Positions 39,872 through 53,800 of a stretch of DNA of 64,000 bases are shown here, piece after piece. Position numbers and translations under genes: made by a program. The notes under the pieces are model-generated. The model did not search any database. It was not told the origin of the DNA and saw only the letters and a program-made list of their open reading frames with translations. Source of the DNA: Sitta carolinensis (Eukaryota > Chordata > Aves > Passeriformes > Sittidae); assembly GCA_032173965.1 (NCBI GenBank), contig JAVUNC010000004.1:56295501-56359500 (forward strand). The letters run 5' to 3'. Within the stretch, counting starts at the first letter, position 1. The number at the start of each line of letters is the position of its first letter.

Positions 39872-42800
39872 CATGGAAAATGTTTGCAATGAACATAATT
39901 AGGAGGTAATACTCCCTTTAATTTACAACAATGGTACCTGATCTGAGGAGAGGTAAAAGAAGTCAAATCAAGAGAGGCAGATTCATAAAGAGTGGCTAGG
40001 CCCAGCTTTAGGCTAAGACCACATTTCTAAAACTCTGGATTATCCTGGAGGCAACAGAATTCTCTCCAAGGTTCCAAGAGAAACATAAAATGCTACAGCT
40101 GGGATTAAAGACAGTAAGACTTTCCACTACCTCAGTGGCAAGCCAGAAAGTAGAAGTAACCATCATATCCAGTGAATTAGTATCTTGTTTGTATAGGAAT
40201 TTTGCAAGCAAGACTATTTGTACAGCAAATCTAAAGATGTATAAAAAATTAATAATGAAAATTAAATTCTGAATGAAGAAATACCATCTCGCTAAATATT
40301 TTTTTACAGTGTCATGAAATACAATTTAAGTACTTAATACAATACCATACTCTCTTTTTTCACATCATCACATAGGTAGTGCCAAACTCTTAAAAAGTAC
40401 AGTTCTTTAACATGTAAGCCTAATTATATTGCCCATCCTCTCTGGTTTGACTACCAGTTGCAGCTAAAATCACTATTGACTATGCTCATACAGCATCTCC
40501 AATAAGCCAAAACTCAGACAAAAATAGCAATTACTAAGTTTTCATAAACATCAGTAAGAGGAAGGTGATTAGGGTCTGAATATTCAAGGATAGGAAATTC
40601 TTCTCCATAGCTTTTTCTTAGAGGAGCCACCCATTTCTATGCGTTAGGAATGATATCTGAGTTTCTTTAGAACTGACTTCTTTACCAACTGCTACAAACA
40701 TTAGCTTCTTCAAAAGGACCAAACAATTGAAAACCACAGAAAATTGTCTAGTAACACTTAAGTTTGGAAGTCTCAAAGCACATGTTTTAATAGCCGTATT
40801 CAGTAAACCTTCCTAGATGGTTTTTGCACACGCTTATGTGCCAATTATCAACTCAAGAACTGGTGATACAGACAATCCTGGACACACCTTGTTCTCTTTG
40901 AGTGATTCCTGGAACTTACTTTGAAAATTGTTTTGGTAAGAAAAGCTGATTTGCAGGAAGAATCTTAATTGAGACCACAGTTTTAACTGCTGACGATCCT
41001 TTATATATGTGAGTAGCAAACAAAGATGGAAGTTTCCTTTATATTCTGTATCAGAAGGAAAACAAATTTCCAATAAAGTACTGTTAACAAGGTACACAAG
41101 ATGTTGTATATTATACATGTGCATTAGGTGGGCGCTACACTCCAAATCTTGCAAATAACAGTAGAACAATTATTTTACTTCTCCTCTTGTTGCTGCTTTT
41201 TATGCAGAAGCAGCCAAATCTGAAGCAAATAATTCAGCAGAACATACATTGTATTAGACTGAACTGCTGAACGCATCAAACTACAATGACCAAACTGCAT
41301 CAGTACCACAACCTACTGCAGAGCATACTACAGACCACATACACCCAAAGATAACTTTAAAGGTGTTATATTAATAGAATTAATCAGGACAGGGAAGTTC
41401 GCTCTCACTGAAATTGGTGCTTCAGCAACAAGAATAACAAGGTGCATATGAACGCACGGAAGTTTAATTGCTTCACACATAAAAATTTATCAACAAAATT
41501 AGCAAAGGCTTTTTAAAGCAGTTGGAAAAGTATGTATGTGTACCAAAATGGGATGGATAATGTATGATTAAAACATAGATTTTTTTTATTTTCTGATGCA
41601 CTTAGCTTTTGCTAATTTGTCAAAACCAGCAAAGAAATTGAGGTACTTTGGTCTCCTCTTGGGAGATGGAGATGTCTCCCTCCTGTGCACCATGGCTGCT
41701 ACCGGGGTTTTTGAATAGTCCACCCCACTCCTCTGGAAATGACAGGAACAGAAGGATTGGAGCAATACAAGCAGGGATCAACTTCCCCATTTAATTCACT
41801 GATGCTTAGTGCTGTATCCACAGCATCCTTGCTGATGTGAGCTTTCTGCTGGACAAGGTAACTGATACTTTACTGCACAGTCCTTGGCAGAAGGACTGTT
41901 TCCCCCATCTGTGACCAGCTGAAATTTCATTCAAGCATGTTGTTGTCTCGTGGCTCAATAGCCCAAAATTAGAGACAAGCTCAGAGTGAAAACAGTTAAC
42001 AGAACCTCTCTACTTAGGAATTCATTAGATTCAGTTGTTTTAGGATCCACATAACTGAGAAAGTAAGGGCATACTTAGGCCAAATCACTTTTGGCAGAGA
42101 CTTTCCACACTACTACGTAACACCCTGATTTTGCAATCTATATCCAGTGCTGCCAAACAGAGAGTAATGCTTCATTTAATCCACACCCTTGTATAATTTG
42201 GCTGAGAGTACTTCCTTTAGCCTGAAGGCTCAGCAGTAATTACCCTAACATACACCAATTTCAAGTAAATATAAATGGTGTTCTTTAGATAAAGTTTTTG
42301 GAATCTTCAAAGATTGCTGTTATTGTGCTCTGTATTTAGTGTAATTTTTAGAGAAATATTTTCATTAACTTACCTAGAAGAAACATGGAAAAGAACATAT
42401 AATAAAGGAACATGTGTATCTTTGATCTCAGTATAAACAATTCTAGTGAGTTTAACTAGAAAATACAAACTCTTCTGACATTTATAACATCTTATCAATC
42501 AGATAGAAGAAACTGGATAAGCAACCTTTTACAATAGAAGAACTAGAATTTCATTAACGTTAATGGTTATGCCTCTGTGTCTTTACTATTCTATTGGAAC
42601 ATTTCTGTGGTTAGATGAATCTATTTATACAACTTATGTTTTCAAACTAAAAATAAATTTTTACTATTAGTTTTATAAATGTAAACACTCAGCTCTTATA
42701 CCTTAAAACAAGGTCCTGTATTTGTGCCTTGAGCCAAGACTCTGACATTGTCCAGTGATGTGGGGAGCACATCACATTTCACAGAGCTCTGAGGAAGTTC

Positions 42801-45137
42801 CTTCCCTGCAGAAAGGCCTGAGCTGCCTGTAAGCCATGAAGGCATAGGTGTGTCCTGATACTCTTAATTTTTATTTATTGCCAAAGTCAGCTGTAAACTG
42901 GAACATCATGAACCTGTTTGCACTGAAGAAACTGAGTCACAGCTACTTCAAAATGTAAATGGTATAGCCAAATAGGTTATAAAAGAAGGAGGTATAAAAA
43001 AATAACAAAACCATCTTGTGATAATGTTCCTATTGCTTTAAAAGAAAACTAGGCTTGAGAAAATATCTGTAAGCTGTATTTTTCAGTTTTTCCATTGCAT
43101 TATAAGCAAATAATAACAAAAAAAAGTTTTATTTTCTTTCTTTCTCCCTTCTCTTACACATTTCCCTTAAGTCAAAGTGAGAGATATGAATATCTTAAAA
43201 TGAATGATCATTTTCCTCAGGGGAGTTTCCATTCAAATTAACAGACATATATAAAAAGCACTTTAGACTTAATGCTCTTCTGCTTATGGTAAAAATACTT
43301 TTAGGAAACATCAGTGTAATTACATCAGCTGACACTTGCTGAGAGCTGATCTGTGGTGTTGAGCTAGTGATTTCTCTCTACTGAGTTCTCCTACCATCTT
43401 CTGAAAAATAAAAGGAAAATCTGCTAACTGGATCTATAACTTAATTAATTACAATAAATTCTCAGTGACTATGCAGTAATCTTTAGTTAAAACAAAGGCC
43501 TTAATGACTGTAAAGGCATGTTTATCTTTGGTTAATAGGAGGAAAAAATCCCACAGGAGAATAATATACTCAAAAACCAAAGAACTAAAATAAGTCACAT
43601 TTATTCACTTAAAAAGTGCTAATATTCTGCATTATTGTTATCCAGACCAAGTGGTGGTGGGGATGTTTAAGTAATTAAGTTTCTAAAAGAAAGAAAACAA
43701 ACATACATACTTGATCCAGCCACAGAGTTAAAATCAATTACATCCTACAAATTACAGAAAACGTGAGAATTCTGCAGTTTCAATAAGATATTTCTTGTAA
43801 AAACTGAAAGCAACTCACATTTCTACATTTAGGAACTTGAAAGAAAATACATGGCAAATTTTTTAACTTTTTGGCATCAGTGTCCCACTACAATAATTAA
43901 ATGAAAAGGGTCACATTTAAAAAAATTCCAATACCATAAAAATATTAGAACAGTTCTCTTGAAAATTTTTTAGAGTTTCAATTTCTGAAAAGTGTGTAAG
44001 GCAGAATTAGCTCTTCAGAAATGTGACAGAGCAGGAAGACAGAAAATTGTGTAAGAACGCAGAAAAATAACTGAAAAGTGAAAGACAAGTCCTAGGCACT
44101 CATTTCTTTCATCTTGATGCACATTCCCCTTTTTCAAGCACATGACATAATCTACTAGCAGCAGATTGCAGCTTGCAGGAAGCTAACCACTCCACAAGCA
44201 TTTATTCTCATGTATCACTTCCTACGTTGGCAGCGCCTCTTCAGGACATACTAGAAGTGTTCTGCATTTCTCTCCAGTTCCAGACTTAATGGCTAGCAGA
44301 CTGCTAATCAAAACATATTTTGCCCACTGGACTGCCTGATCACATCGAGGCCATTAGGAATACCCCTTTGTGAACAGGAAACTTGCATTTCTCTCTCTGT
44401 AGAAGAAGGGAGTCGTAGTCGTAAGAATTCACGGAAAAGATAAGCATATCAGGCAACCAATGCAAAGACTACTAAGCTGTTTTGAACAGGCTTCATAACA
44501 TCATTATTTTCTCAATCAATAATACAAAAAAAAAAAAAGAAGGCCAGCAGACTCACCAACACTAATGAAATTTTGTGAAATTATTATACATTGCCTACTT
44601 CCCTTTTGTAAATTTTTTCATAAATAAAATAAAGTTAAATTAGTTTCCTATCATTATCTATTCCTCCTAGTAGATTGTACTATACTCAAACCACTTTCAG
44701 CTAACAGTGTGGGTTCTGAAACACTTTTAGGTGTGTATTTGGTTCTCTTCACCATAATATGTTTCTGTCCCAATTTTAAGATGATGTGGGAATAAAAAGA
44801 AAAATGTCAATGGGACTTAGACATTATGGCAAATTGCTACACCATTTCCATAGCTCTGATCTGTGCAGCCCTGCAGGCTTAATTGCTTTCACCATCACAG
44901 CAAATCTAAAGGAAGCTGCTGGGTGAGCTAATGAGGCAGCATACATTACAATTCAACAGGGAACAGATATACCCTGATTCTTTCAAAACAAAATTGAGTT
45001 CTTATGTTTATATTCTTGTCAAGAAGTCTTTTACATGCACTCAAGATACTTCTCTTAAAAAGTGACCACGAAGATATTTCACTCCTATGTTAAAATATTA
45101 TTTATTAAAATACAGAATTAACACTAAAATTCTAGGA

Positions 45138-45157
45138 TTTAAAAAAAAAAAAAAAAA
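45138..45157 (+). repeat. Poly(A) tract
   Basis: An uninterrupted run of about 18 adenines inside the large AHI1 intron. No upstream retroposon is recognised. Confidence 0.8.
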
Positions 45158-47519
45158 GTATGTATTCAGTCATCTATGTGCCATTTAATTTGCCTGCCTG
45201 GATTGGATCCCAGTAATAGATTTCTCCAATAAGAACTCTCGCTGGCACTCCCTCTAAAAAAAAAACGTTCCCCCAAGGGACAAATTACAGATTTTCAGCA
45301 CAGTAGTGTGGGGAAGGTGGCAATGCTGCCACCTGTATTGCATGGCTTCTTTTAGCCATCTTATGTCTTTCAATCACTTCTTTCAAGAAATACTACAAAT
45401 ACTGTATTTCATCTTTTACTTGGACTATATAGTACACATACATGCACCCTTCAATTAATATATATAATCTGTTGTCTTTTTTAGTATCTCTTTGGAATAT
45501 TTTGTTGATGATTATTCTCAAATTAGAAAAATAACTTATTAGAATACCAAAATTTTATTCAATTGTTCATTTGATACATTTTCAACTACAGTTTGTGTAA
45601 GTCTTCTTTCCCTAAGTTTCTTATTAAGACACAAGAAGAATAAGGCCACACTGCTTGAGTGGCACAAGATTATGTTAAATTCATACCCCCACCAAAAAAC
45701 GCAAACAAACCCATCGAATTCCTCCAGGGTTGTTGCAGTACTGAAGGACAGATGTTACAGAGTTGGGGAGAAAGTATGAAATACTGGAAAAAAAAACCCC
45801 AATGATTTAACATACATATGAGACTGCAACTTTTGACATGTGTTTCTGCAGCATCTCTGCACTATGTGAATTTTGCTACTTGGTGTACCTCTTTCTTCTG
45901 ATTCTGAATAACCCCAAGAATAAAAATAGTATTTTAAGAACATTTAATTGATGCATAAATATTTCTGATATCTTTGATGTATCTATTTCACCATTTTCTT
46001 GAGACTGAAAGGAGTTTTAAATGGTCTATCAAATGTAACAGAGGCCTTAAATGTGAAGTCAGTTTTGTTAATATCTTTAGAGAGCAATAAAGGGTGCTTT
46101 GAAGCTTTCCTTTTATATAGGTGGAAAACACCTTTGACTGTCAGTTGTGTTAATGGAGAGAAAATTTCTAATTGTTCTCAACCCTGCCAAAATGTTGGGT
46201 TTTTTTGTTTTTGAGATTTTCTTTAAAGATACAAGAACCATCACGTTTCTAGCACATATGTAATTAATTTTTAAGAGCAAGTTTAATTAACTGGTTTTAT
46301 TGAAGTCCAAATTTCAGTGAACAGATCTGTGTAGTATTTATAGTCGAGCTTCAATCTCCCACATAATTAACAATTAGGGTCACTGTTAATTACAGTGACT
46401 TAAAACCTAAAACTTATTTTAGAAAGCACGTCCTGAACATAATAGTAGTTACTGAAGAGTCACTGTTGAATAAAGCCCAAAGATGCTGGGTATTTCTTTC
46501 ATGGCATGCCACAGACCTGCAAAACAGTGTCTCATAGGAAAGTGATTTCACTGTCCAAAGATGTTCACAGTCTTAAGCAGGAAAGACAAACAAAACCAGA
46601 GGGGATTTTAATGTCTGTCAGCTAGAATGAGCAACTGAAAATCTGGAGCTTCTTCTACTTCCCTATTTGTTTAAAAAATAACAACTAGGAAATGGGTCAT
46701 CCTGGGAGAAGTTATGAAAGAGGAGTATATGAGAAGAAAGAGAGAGGAATGTTTAAGACAAAGTCCTGGATAACGCTGCAGTGCAGTGCTGCAGAACAGC
46801 ACTACAGGCCAGGTATGATGAAACTAGCACTAAGCATGAGCGTAGCCAGAGCTATACAGCACTGGCAAGGTAAAAACCTCAATTCTGACTATTAAAGACA
46901 GATCCTAATCAAATTGTATTACCAAGGAAGAGAAAAAATAATTAAAAGGAAAGGAAGAAGAAAAGAAGTTCAGCAACCTTAAATACTATGTACCTTTAGG
47001 GACAGATTCCTTACAGCGCTAAACACCCATAAGACTGTGTGAATCTAAATTACAAATGTGAAACTCAAAGGGGATGACTTTCTCCAAAGACAAACATCTA
47101 GCAAACTTTTCCAATTATTGAAATAGCTATGAGTGCAGGTACAACTATACTGAGGCAGACACAAAAATTATCCTGATGTGGTAAAATGAGTCACACTCTT
47201 GATGAAAAATTTCAGCTAACAGGCTGTCATGACAGACAGTAAGAAAACCTAAGTTCCATGCCTTTCCCTCAAATTTAAAAAGCTCTTCATGATAAGAAGG
47301 CACACAACACACATTTTCTTTAATTAATTCTGTTAAATCTGATGAAATGTCTCTAATGAAGTGCTTTATACATAAAACATAAAAATAAGTAGATCCATGT
47401 CTTGTACCTGTTTTGTGGCACTTATTTTGCTGATTACGTTTTGACAAAATTTTCTAGTAATTCTAACCATGCTCTTGACAAAACTTAAAAAATTTCTATG
47501 CTTTTGCACAGCACTGCAT

Positions 47520-47960
47520 AAAAATCAATGGGAAAGCAGAAGATGTTGTTAACCTTGCATTTGGCAAGACTTTCAACACTGTCCTACATAATATTCTCCT
47601 AGACAAACAGCTCAAGTTGGCACTGCGTAAACCAGTGCTGCAGACTGGAAGTTGGCAGAGCTGGTTTAGAGGTTTGTAACCACTCACATGAAATCTAACT
47701 GGAGACTTTAGACCAGTGGAGCACTCCAGAGGTCGGTATCAGAGTCCACTCTTGAACTTCTCCATTAATGACCTGGATGATAGGACTGAGTACACCCCCA
47801 ATGAATTTGCAGATGATAAAAATCTGGGAGGAGGGGCTGATACTGCAGAGGGACATGGTGCCATTCAGAGGCGCCTTGACAAGCCACACAAATGGGCCAA
47901 CAAGAACCTTTGAAGTTCAACAAGAGGAAATGCCAAGTCCTGAACTAGGGGAAGAATAAT
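47520..47960 (+). mobile_element. CR1 LINE fragment, reverse-transcriptase part
   Basis: The segment reads as a decayed stretch of the CR1 reverse-transcriptase ORF: a DVVNLAFGKTFNTVLHNILL-like stretch (for the usual D.V.LDFSKAFDTVPH), then a tryptophan/leucine segment, an INDLDD-like motif, a FADDKNLGG motif (the RT catalytic F/YADD box), and the GPTRTFEVQQEEMPSPE shadow of the AKC-type tail. The frame shifts between segments and stops occur, so it is dead. The next recognisable CR1 sequence is the 3' end at 48035, which implies an internal deletion. Confidence 0.8.
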
Positions 47961-48034
47961 TCCACACATCAAGGCAAACTGAAATACACAAAAGATAATT
48001 TAAAAATAATTAAAACTCCTTACCTGTGAGAACA

Positions 48035-48185
48035 GTCAAATATTGTAACAGGTTGTTCAGAGATGTTTTGGAGATCCTTAGAGATATTCAAAACTCAAAT
48101 GGACACAGTCCTGAGCTCTAGGCAAATCCATTTTAAGGAGAAGGGTTGGGCTTCATGGTCAATAATATCATGATCTTGTCTTTAC
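48035..48185 (+). mobile_element. CR1 LINE 3' region, diverged
   Basis: AACAGGTTGTTCAGAGATGT, GAGATATTCAAAACTCAAATGGACACAGTCCTGAGCTCTAGGC, and GGTTGGGCTTCATGGTCAATAATATCATGATCTTG follow the CR1 3' block order. This is probably the same insertion as 47520-47960, with the middle deleted or too diverged to read. Confidence 0.65.
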
Positions 48186-50739
48186 TCATCTCACATAAAG
48201 ACTATTCTGTCATTGAGAAAGATACTGAAGCTCTCAATCAGATGATTAAACAATTAATTACTTAATTTAGAGCAAACTGGTTGGAAACAAAGGCAGTCTT
48301 GCCCCAGCATCCATGAGCTAACTGATCTTGAGGAGGTGAGGAAATAGCAGCATAAATAGCAGAATAAGACTGAGGCTTTGTTAAAGCCTATAAACCTGTG
48401 AAATTATGCACTTGAAGAAAAGCCAAAAGACACGATATGTCAGGGTATACAGAACCTGTTTGTCAAAATGAACACACATATTTAAAGGCCATAGCAGTGG
48501 ATATTACTGTTATTTGAAATATTATATTACAAAGTCACATACTGCTCATGCTACAACTGTATCTGGATATTAAAAGATTTAAAAGTCAGGAAAGATCTGC
48601 TGTTACCACTACTGCCCATATAGCACATAGATGTAAACACCGTTTTTCCCACTGTTTCCTACCTCAGGCAAGACTGAGACAATTAAACTGTTTAGTCTTC
48701 TAAAAAGAAAGGGCCGCATATATTCAGGCTACTACACTGACCACACTACAAGATATCAGCTACCACCTTACCAAACTATTAGAGCATGCACATACACCAG
48801 TTACACGTTAAATATATTGTGAACAGAGGTTTACACATCTAAGTGGGAATTCTGCATTTTGCTTTAAGAAGTAATAAGTGACAGAACTGAACTGTCAACA
48901 TAACCTTCAGGAATATGTACCCTTCTGCTGGATCTCTAGTACAGGCAATTGCTAACAAAGCAACATCCCAATTAACATAAGTACAAAATGAAAATATATT
49001 TTGTATATAAAACCAAAAACCAAAGATAAAGGTTCTGTCCTTCCAGCACAATCAATAAATCAACAGATGTGTTTAAGTACAGATTTTCTATTATTCAAAA
49101 GCAAAATTTAACTGGCAGTTAGGCACTATGAACACCAGCACTTACCTCCACAGTTTATAACCAATGGGAAATGATGAAAAAATGAGTAAATCTTTTTCAA
49201 GTTTCACTGAAAATAAGTCTACCACAGTAGAACAACTTGGAGGCCCACAAAGCAACAGCAAAGTAATTCACAATTTTAAAAGATTTTCTTACAGAAAAGT
49301 TTATTTCAATTGTGGCCCACTAGTATTTTTTATGGTGGCCTTCCCTTACAAATCTTCATGTTCTCATGGCTTCTTCTTTACTGTATTTCCTTTTTCACTA
49401 GGCTTCCCTTGTATAAATACTACTCTGTACCTATGGGTCTTCTTGGAAGTATCAGTCAGATTTGGAAACAAAAACAATGAGAGTGTTCATGAACAGCTGC
49501 AACATTCACCTATGTTTGCTCATGCTATTTAGGAAGTCTCCATCAACACTTTTATCTGTGCTTTTGCATAAAGTAAAATTCAAGAAAATAAAATTCCTTG
49601 GTTTGAGCAATACTAGGAAGAGCCATGTAGAATAACTTAAAAGTATATGTCAATGCCCTTTAAAGGATTAGTCCACTTATTTTAAGTATTCATAATACAA
49701 AAGCATATGCGTTCTACTGCCTCTGTAAGATTTACACACTTTGGAAATAACATGGATTGGCTGAGCGACAGATGAATATTATTATGGCTCCAAGCTCTTT
49801 TGTTTAGGTAGAAAATAAAAATACTGAAGTTAATTGGTGTATGGACATTTGCACTGTGAATTAGTGACTAAGAGTGATTCTGAGACCAGTGGTCAATCTT
49901 TTAGACCTAAGGACAACATTTCCCCAGCTCCTCAGAAAAAGTAATCATAACTTCATTTGCAAAAAAAATTATCTGCCTTTAGGAGATAATTCTATGTAAT
50001 TATAGAGATTATTCCTATCTTTACTATCTACATTTTAAATCTCTATTACCTGTTTTTATTTCATTATATATTCCACCCTCCCTCTGGAATTCTTTTTACT
50101 CTTCTCAAGGATACAAAACAAAAACACTTCAAAATTAAGGTGCCAATTTTCTGTCTTATTTTACAGGTGCCCAGAAAAAATGGAATGAAATTATAAATTT
50201 TATTATTAAATACTGTGATTAGCAATGAAACAGATATTATTAGCAAGTAAGCATCGCAAATGTACATAATTGCATTGCTTGCCTTTTTCTCAAAATCTTT
50301 CAATACAAAATATCTTTAGGGAAAAAAGTCTAAAAATAGATTAAAACAAACTGCAAACAGACTATCAAGCACTATGGCTCTGTATTAGTATATATGATTT
50401 TAAATTCTATTCTTTTTGAGTGGCCAAGTTTAAGATACTTTAGTAATCTTTAAAATATCAAAATACTAAATTTAAAAAAGCTGTCAATCTCACAGTCTTC
50501 TAAAAACTTACAGCACTAATAAAGAGGTGTACAGCTTAAAGAAAAAAAAAAGCATTACAAAGAAACATGTGTCAGCATTGGACTGTATCACGCTGCACTT
50601 AATAAACAGTATCACATAACAAAACTGGGTTACTCCCTGAAAGCATTGCACAGTAAAATTTTAAAAGGCAGATAACAAAAAATCCTCATAGAAGTTATCA
50701 CCCCTTCCCTACAAAGAGTGAAGAAATAAAGAAACTTAC

Positions 50740-50857
50740 CACTTTCAGCAGTGAAAGAATACAGAGGATTCAGTGGCATACTCAGAGCACCCGACAGTCT
50801 TAGCTTGGAGTGTGGTGAGAGAGATGATGGTGCAGGAAGCAAGAGATTTGAGTTTGC
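50740..50857 (-). CDS. AHI1: AHI1 linker exon (118 bp)
   Basis: The acceptor CTATTACAG (AG at 50858-50859) and donor GTAAGT (50739-50734) bound 39 codons plus one base. The start ANSNLLLPAPSSLSPHSKLR is followed by a segment ending YSFTAES. It enters in phase 0 after ...KLDSVM of exon 62501-62703, and the final G completes glycine with exon 30705-30763. The composition is rich in serine, proline and leucine without a folded-domain signature, consistent with the disordered linker between the WD40 propeller and SH3 in jouberin. Assignment rests on frame continuity and splice sites rather than on remembered sequence identity. Confidence 0.82.
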
Positions 50858-53800
50858 CTGTAATAGGAAGACAAATCAGAAAGTGAAGTGCAATTTCCTG
50901 GGTCACTTACTGATGCAATACCTAGAAGAGAAATATTTGATTACTGTAAGTAACTATTAAATTCCAGGAAAAAGAATTAAAACTCAAGTTGATGATGACT
51001 AACAACTTCAATATTTATTTTTTCTTAGTATTTAGAGACACAGACTAGGAAAAATTACTGGCGCAGCTACAAATTGAATCGTCTGTTTACATATGGACAC
51101 TAACTCTCAAGCAGTGCAAACAAACAGAATTGTTTGAACCAGCATTTTGTTGCATCTCACATGTACAAAAATAAGAAGACGCACATATGCTCTCAAACTT
51201 ATAAATGTAAAATAATTTCTCAATTTTGAGTACTCTAACTGCACTACATCCATGAAGAGATACTCACCACTACAGGGAAAAAAAAGTCTTAAACCAATCC
51301 TAGGACAGAACTGATTTCTGCAAAGCAATAAACGCCAAAATCCCAGACACTTCCTACAGGTAAATTACACATAATCTAATTCCAGTCCTAATTTCCATAA
51401 CAACAAAGATAATGTAGTTAAAAACTGTTTTCCTATGGACTTTCTTGATATATATTCAACTATTACAAAGCAAAAGCCCTTCCCAAATTTTATTCTCGTC
51501 ATATTATCCAATACAGTCTATGAAAAAAAATTTAATGATCTTATGTTTTTGGTTGGTCCAATTGAGAATTTTACTTTTTGCTAAATATATTTTCACTGCC
51601 TTAATACACCAAAGCCAAATCAGAAGAAAAATAGGCCTTATATAAAATATTCCTAACTCTCTCCAAGCAAGATATTCACATGCTAAAATTCTTGAGTTAT
51701 TTACGTAAGATAATTCTTGACCCTTTCAAAAGTCAAGCCTATTTCATCACATAGAATAAAAGCCTATGGTTGCTTAATCCAACTAAAAGCCCACAAGCAA
51801 TGGAGCATTACCTTTGGCCTCAGTAAACTCTCAATCAGAACCTTAAACTTCAGTTGTTAGCCAGTGATATTTTGAAAATATTTGAACTACTGGCTTGTAA
51901 ATTCTGTTTAAAGAAAGGAAACAATCACCAATTCACTTTGGTTTAACTATCTCAAAAATTATATATTTTATATAACTACTATTTCTGTAATTCAATAAAT
52001 ATTTTTCAATTCGATAGTGCACAATATTTGTGTACTGGCAGTGTGCTGGAATGCAGGTAATATAGCAGTAAAAATTCATGTTGAATTACTTGACTGGGCC
52101 AAAGGGTATCTGCCACCATCTGCTCTGCACCACTACACCTCACCTTCATCTTAATTTGTCTGTTTTTGGGCAGGAATATGGATTTAATTCTAATGAGGAA
52201 AGTTTATAGTAAAAACTATCTTTGACTAACAAGGAATCTTGCAGCAGAAGTGCACAGTTTAATGACTATACTCCAAAGCTGACAGAGAGAAAAGCAAGAT
52301 AAAAAAATCAGATTGATCATTGAACATGATTTTAAAAAAGCATTAAACCTGCTAGATTTTACTACAGTGTACAAATTTAAATGAATGCTAGTAAGCAGTA
52401 GCTGGGAAATGTTATCAGAAAAGAGGCCTGTTTTTCTGAACAACTCCAACAACAAAATCCATCTGCTTTTCTTATATTTACATATGCAAGCAAGTAAGCT
52501 CCATTAATATAAAGTTTTCTCTGATACAAAAAAATGGTGCAAAGCCATTAGCTTACATGTTAACTGAAACACAGAAAAAATTATCTGTTCTGCAAATGTT
52601 TCATGCTCAGCTTCCCAGTGTTTCATCTTCTTTAATCCACTGTAAACTCTAGGGAGAGCCTTTCTCTCTAGATAAATGAGATCTCCCCTTTGCATGAATT
52701 TCTTGCTAAGTGCACACTATACCATAAGACAAATCAAGGCTTTCCAGTCATCATACTTTAATGGAAGTCTCTTTCAAATTTGTTATCAAAAATTAGGTTT
52801 CAGATAATACAAGGAAATGAAGACAGATTGAAAATACTGGCCTTTGGAAATCCAACTAAACAGGACAGAGCAAACTATTGAAAACTAACACCTAGTAGAT
52901 GACTCCCCAGTTCATCCTGTAAGAAAGAACTTTTAAGCTAAGCTTGTCTAGATCTGGTCCTTGAACATATTATGTAAGATTTGGAATTCTATGAAAATTA
53001 TTCATGTACAACACTTACATGCCAAATAACATGCTTTGAAATCAAATGCAACAAGACACACACAAGAGAAGACTGAATGTGCAGTCTCAAGGATTTAAGA
53101 AAATCACCCGTTCTAAAATGCAGCGTAAGTTCTCTTAGAATACTTCCTTCCTGTCCAAGGCCTTAGAAACCAGACAAAAACCTTCTTAATAAAAGAGATA
53201 TCAAAAATGAAGTTTTAAGTCTAAGCAGTCTTACAGGAAGACAGTTATTCCTCCCCCTGATGGCAGTGAAGCTGAATTCAGGCGAGCTATCAAAGCCATC
53301 CAAAGTAGAGACAAACCCAGAGTTTTAAGGACCTTTCTGCCAGTAGCTCTTTAGCATTATTTACATCTCTGAGAGGCCCAAGCAAGAAAAAAAGGGACAA
53401 CATTTTAACAGAAATGGGAAGCACCCAGCTACTAAGTGAGGAATAGTGATTCAAGCACAACTGTTTCCAGGTGAACTACGCTATTCTATGAAAAATAATT
53501 CTCCTAAAACAGGCAGACGTAAGACGACCCACAGAACGAAATGAAGCAATCTTTTTTTTTTTGAAATGCATGCTGTGGGAAATCATTGCTAAATACCTTT
53601 ACAACAATGAGCAAAGTTGGCTAAGATAGCTAACCATTAATTTACTTATTTTTCACAACAAGTTCTGCTTTCTTCATGCATAAACCACAGCTTTATTAAA
53701 GACACAGTTTACTACTATTGTGAATCGAGTAAAACTAAGAGTTAAAACATTCTTATTGTTTCCATCACAATAAAGATACCTACATAATTTTTGCAGGCTT

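Larger units (their letters stand above)
30764..50739 (-). other. Large AHI1 intron (19,976 bp)
   Basis: Phase-1 intron between ...FTAES(G) and (G)CFSPVG. It contains CR1 copies at 35.74-36.0 kb and 47.5-48.2 kb and several poly(A) tracts (39.83-39.87, 44.53, 45.14 and 50.54 kb). The long stretch 36.0-47.5 kb shows no recognisable transposon, RNA gene or exon. Short open frames there have no supporting signals. Confidence 0.75.

Noticed and set aside
41690..41718. Strong Kozak-like CACCATGGCT start
   Set aside because: The frame stops after eight codons (MAATGVFE), and no exon structure surrounds it.
46784..46808. Short stem AGTGCTG/CAGCACT
   Set aside because: A 7-bp stem is too short to separate from chance and has no flanking structure suggesting a miRNA or tRNA.
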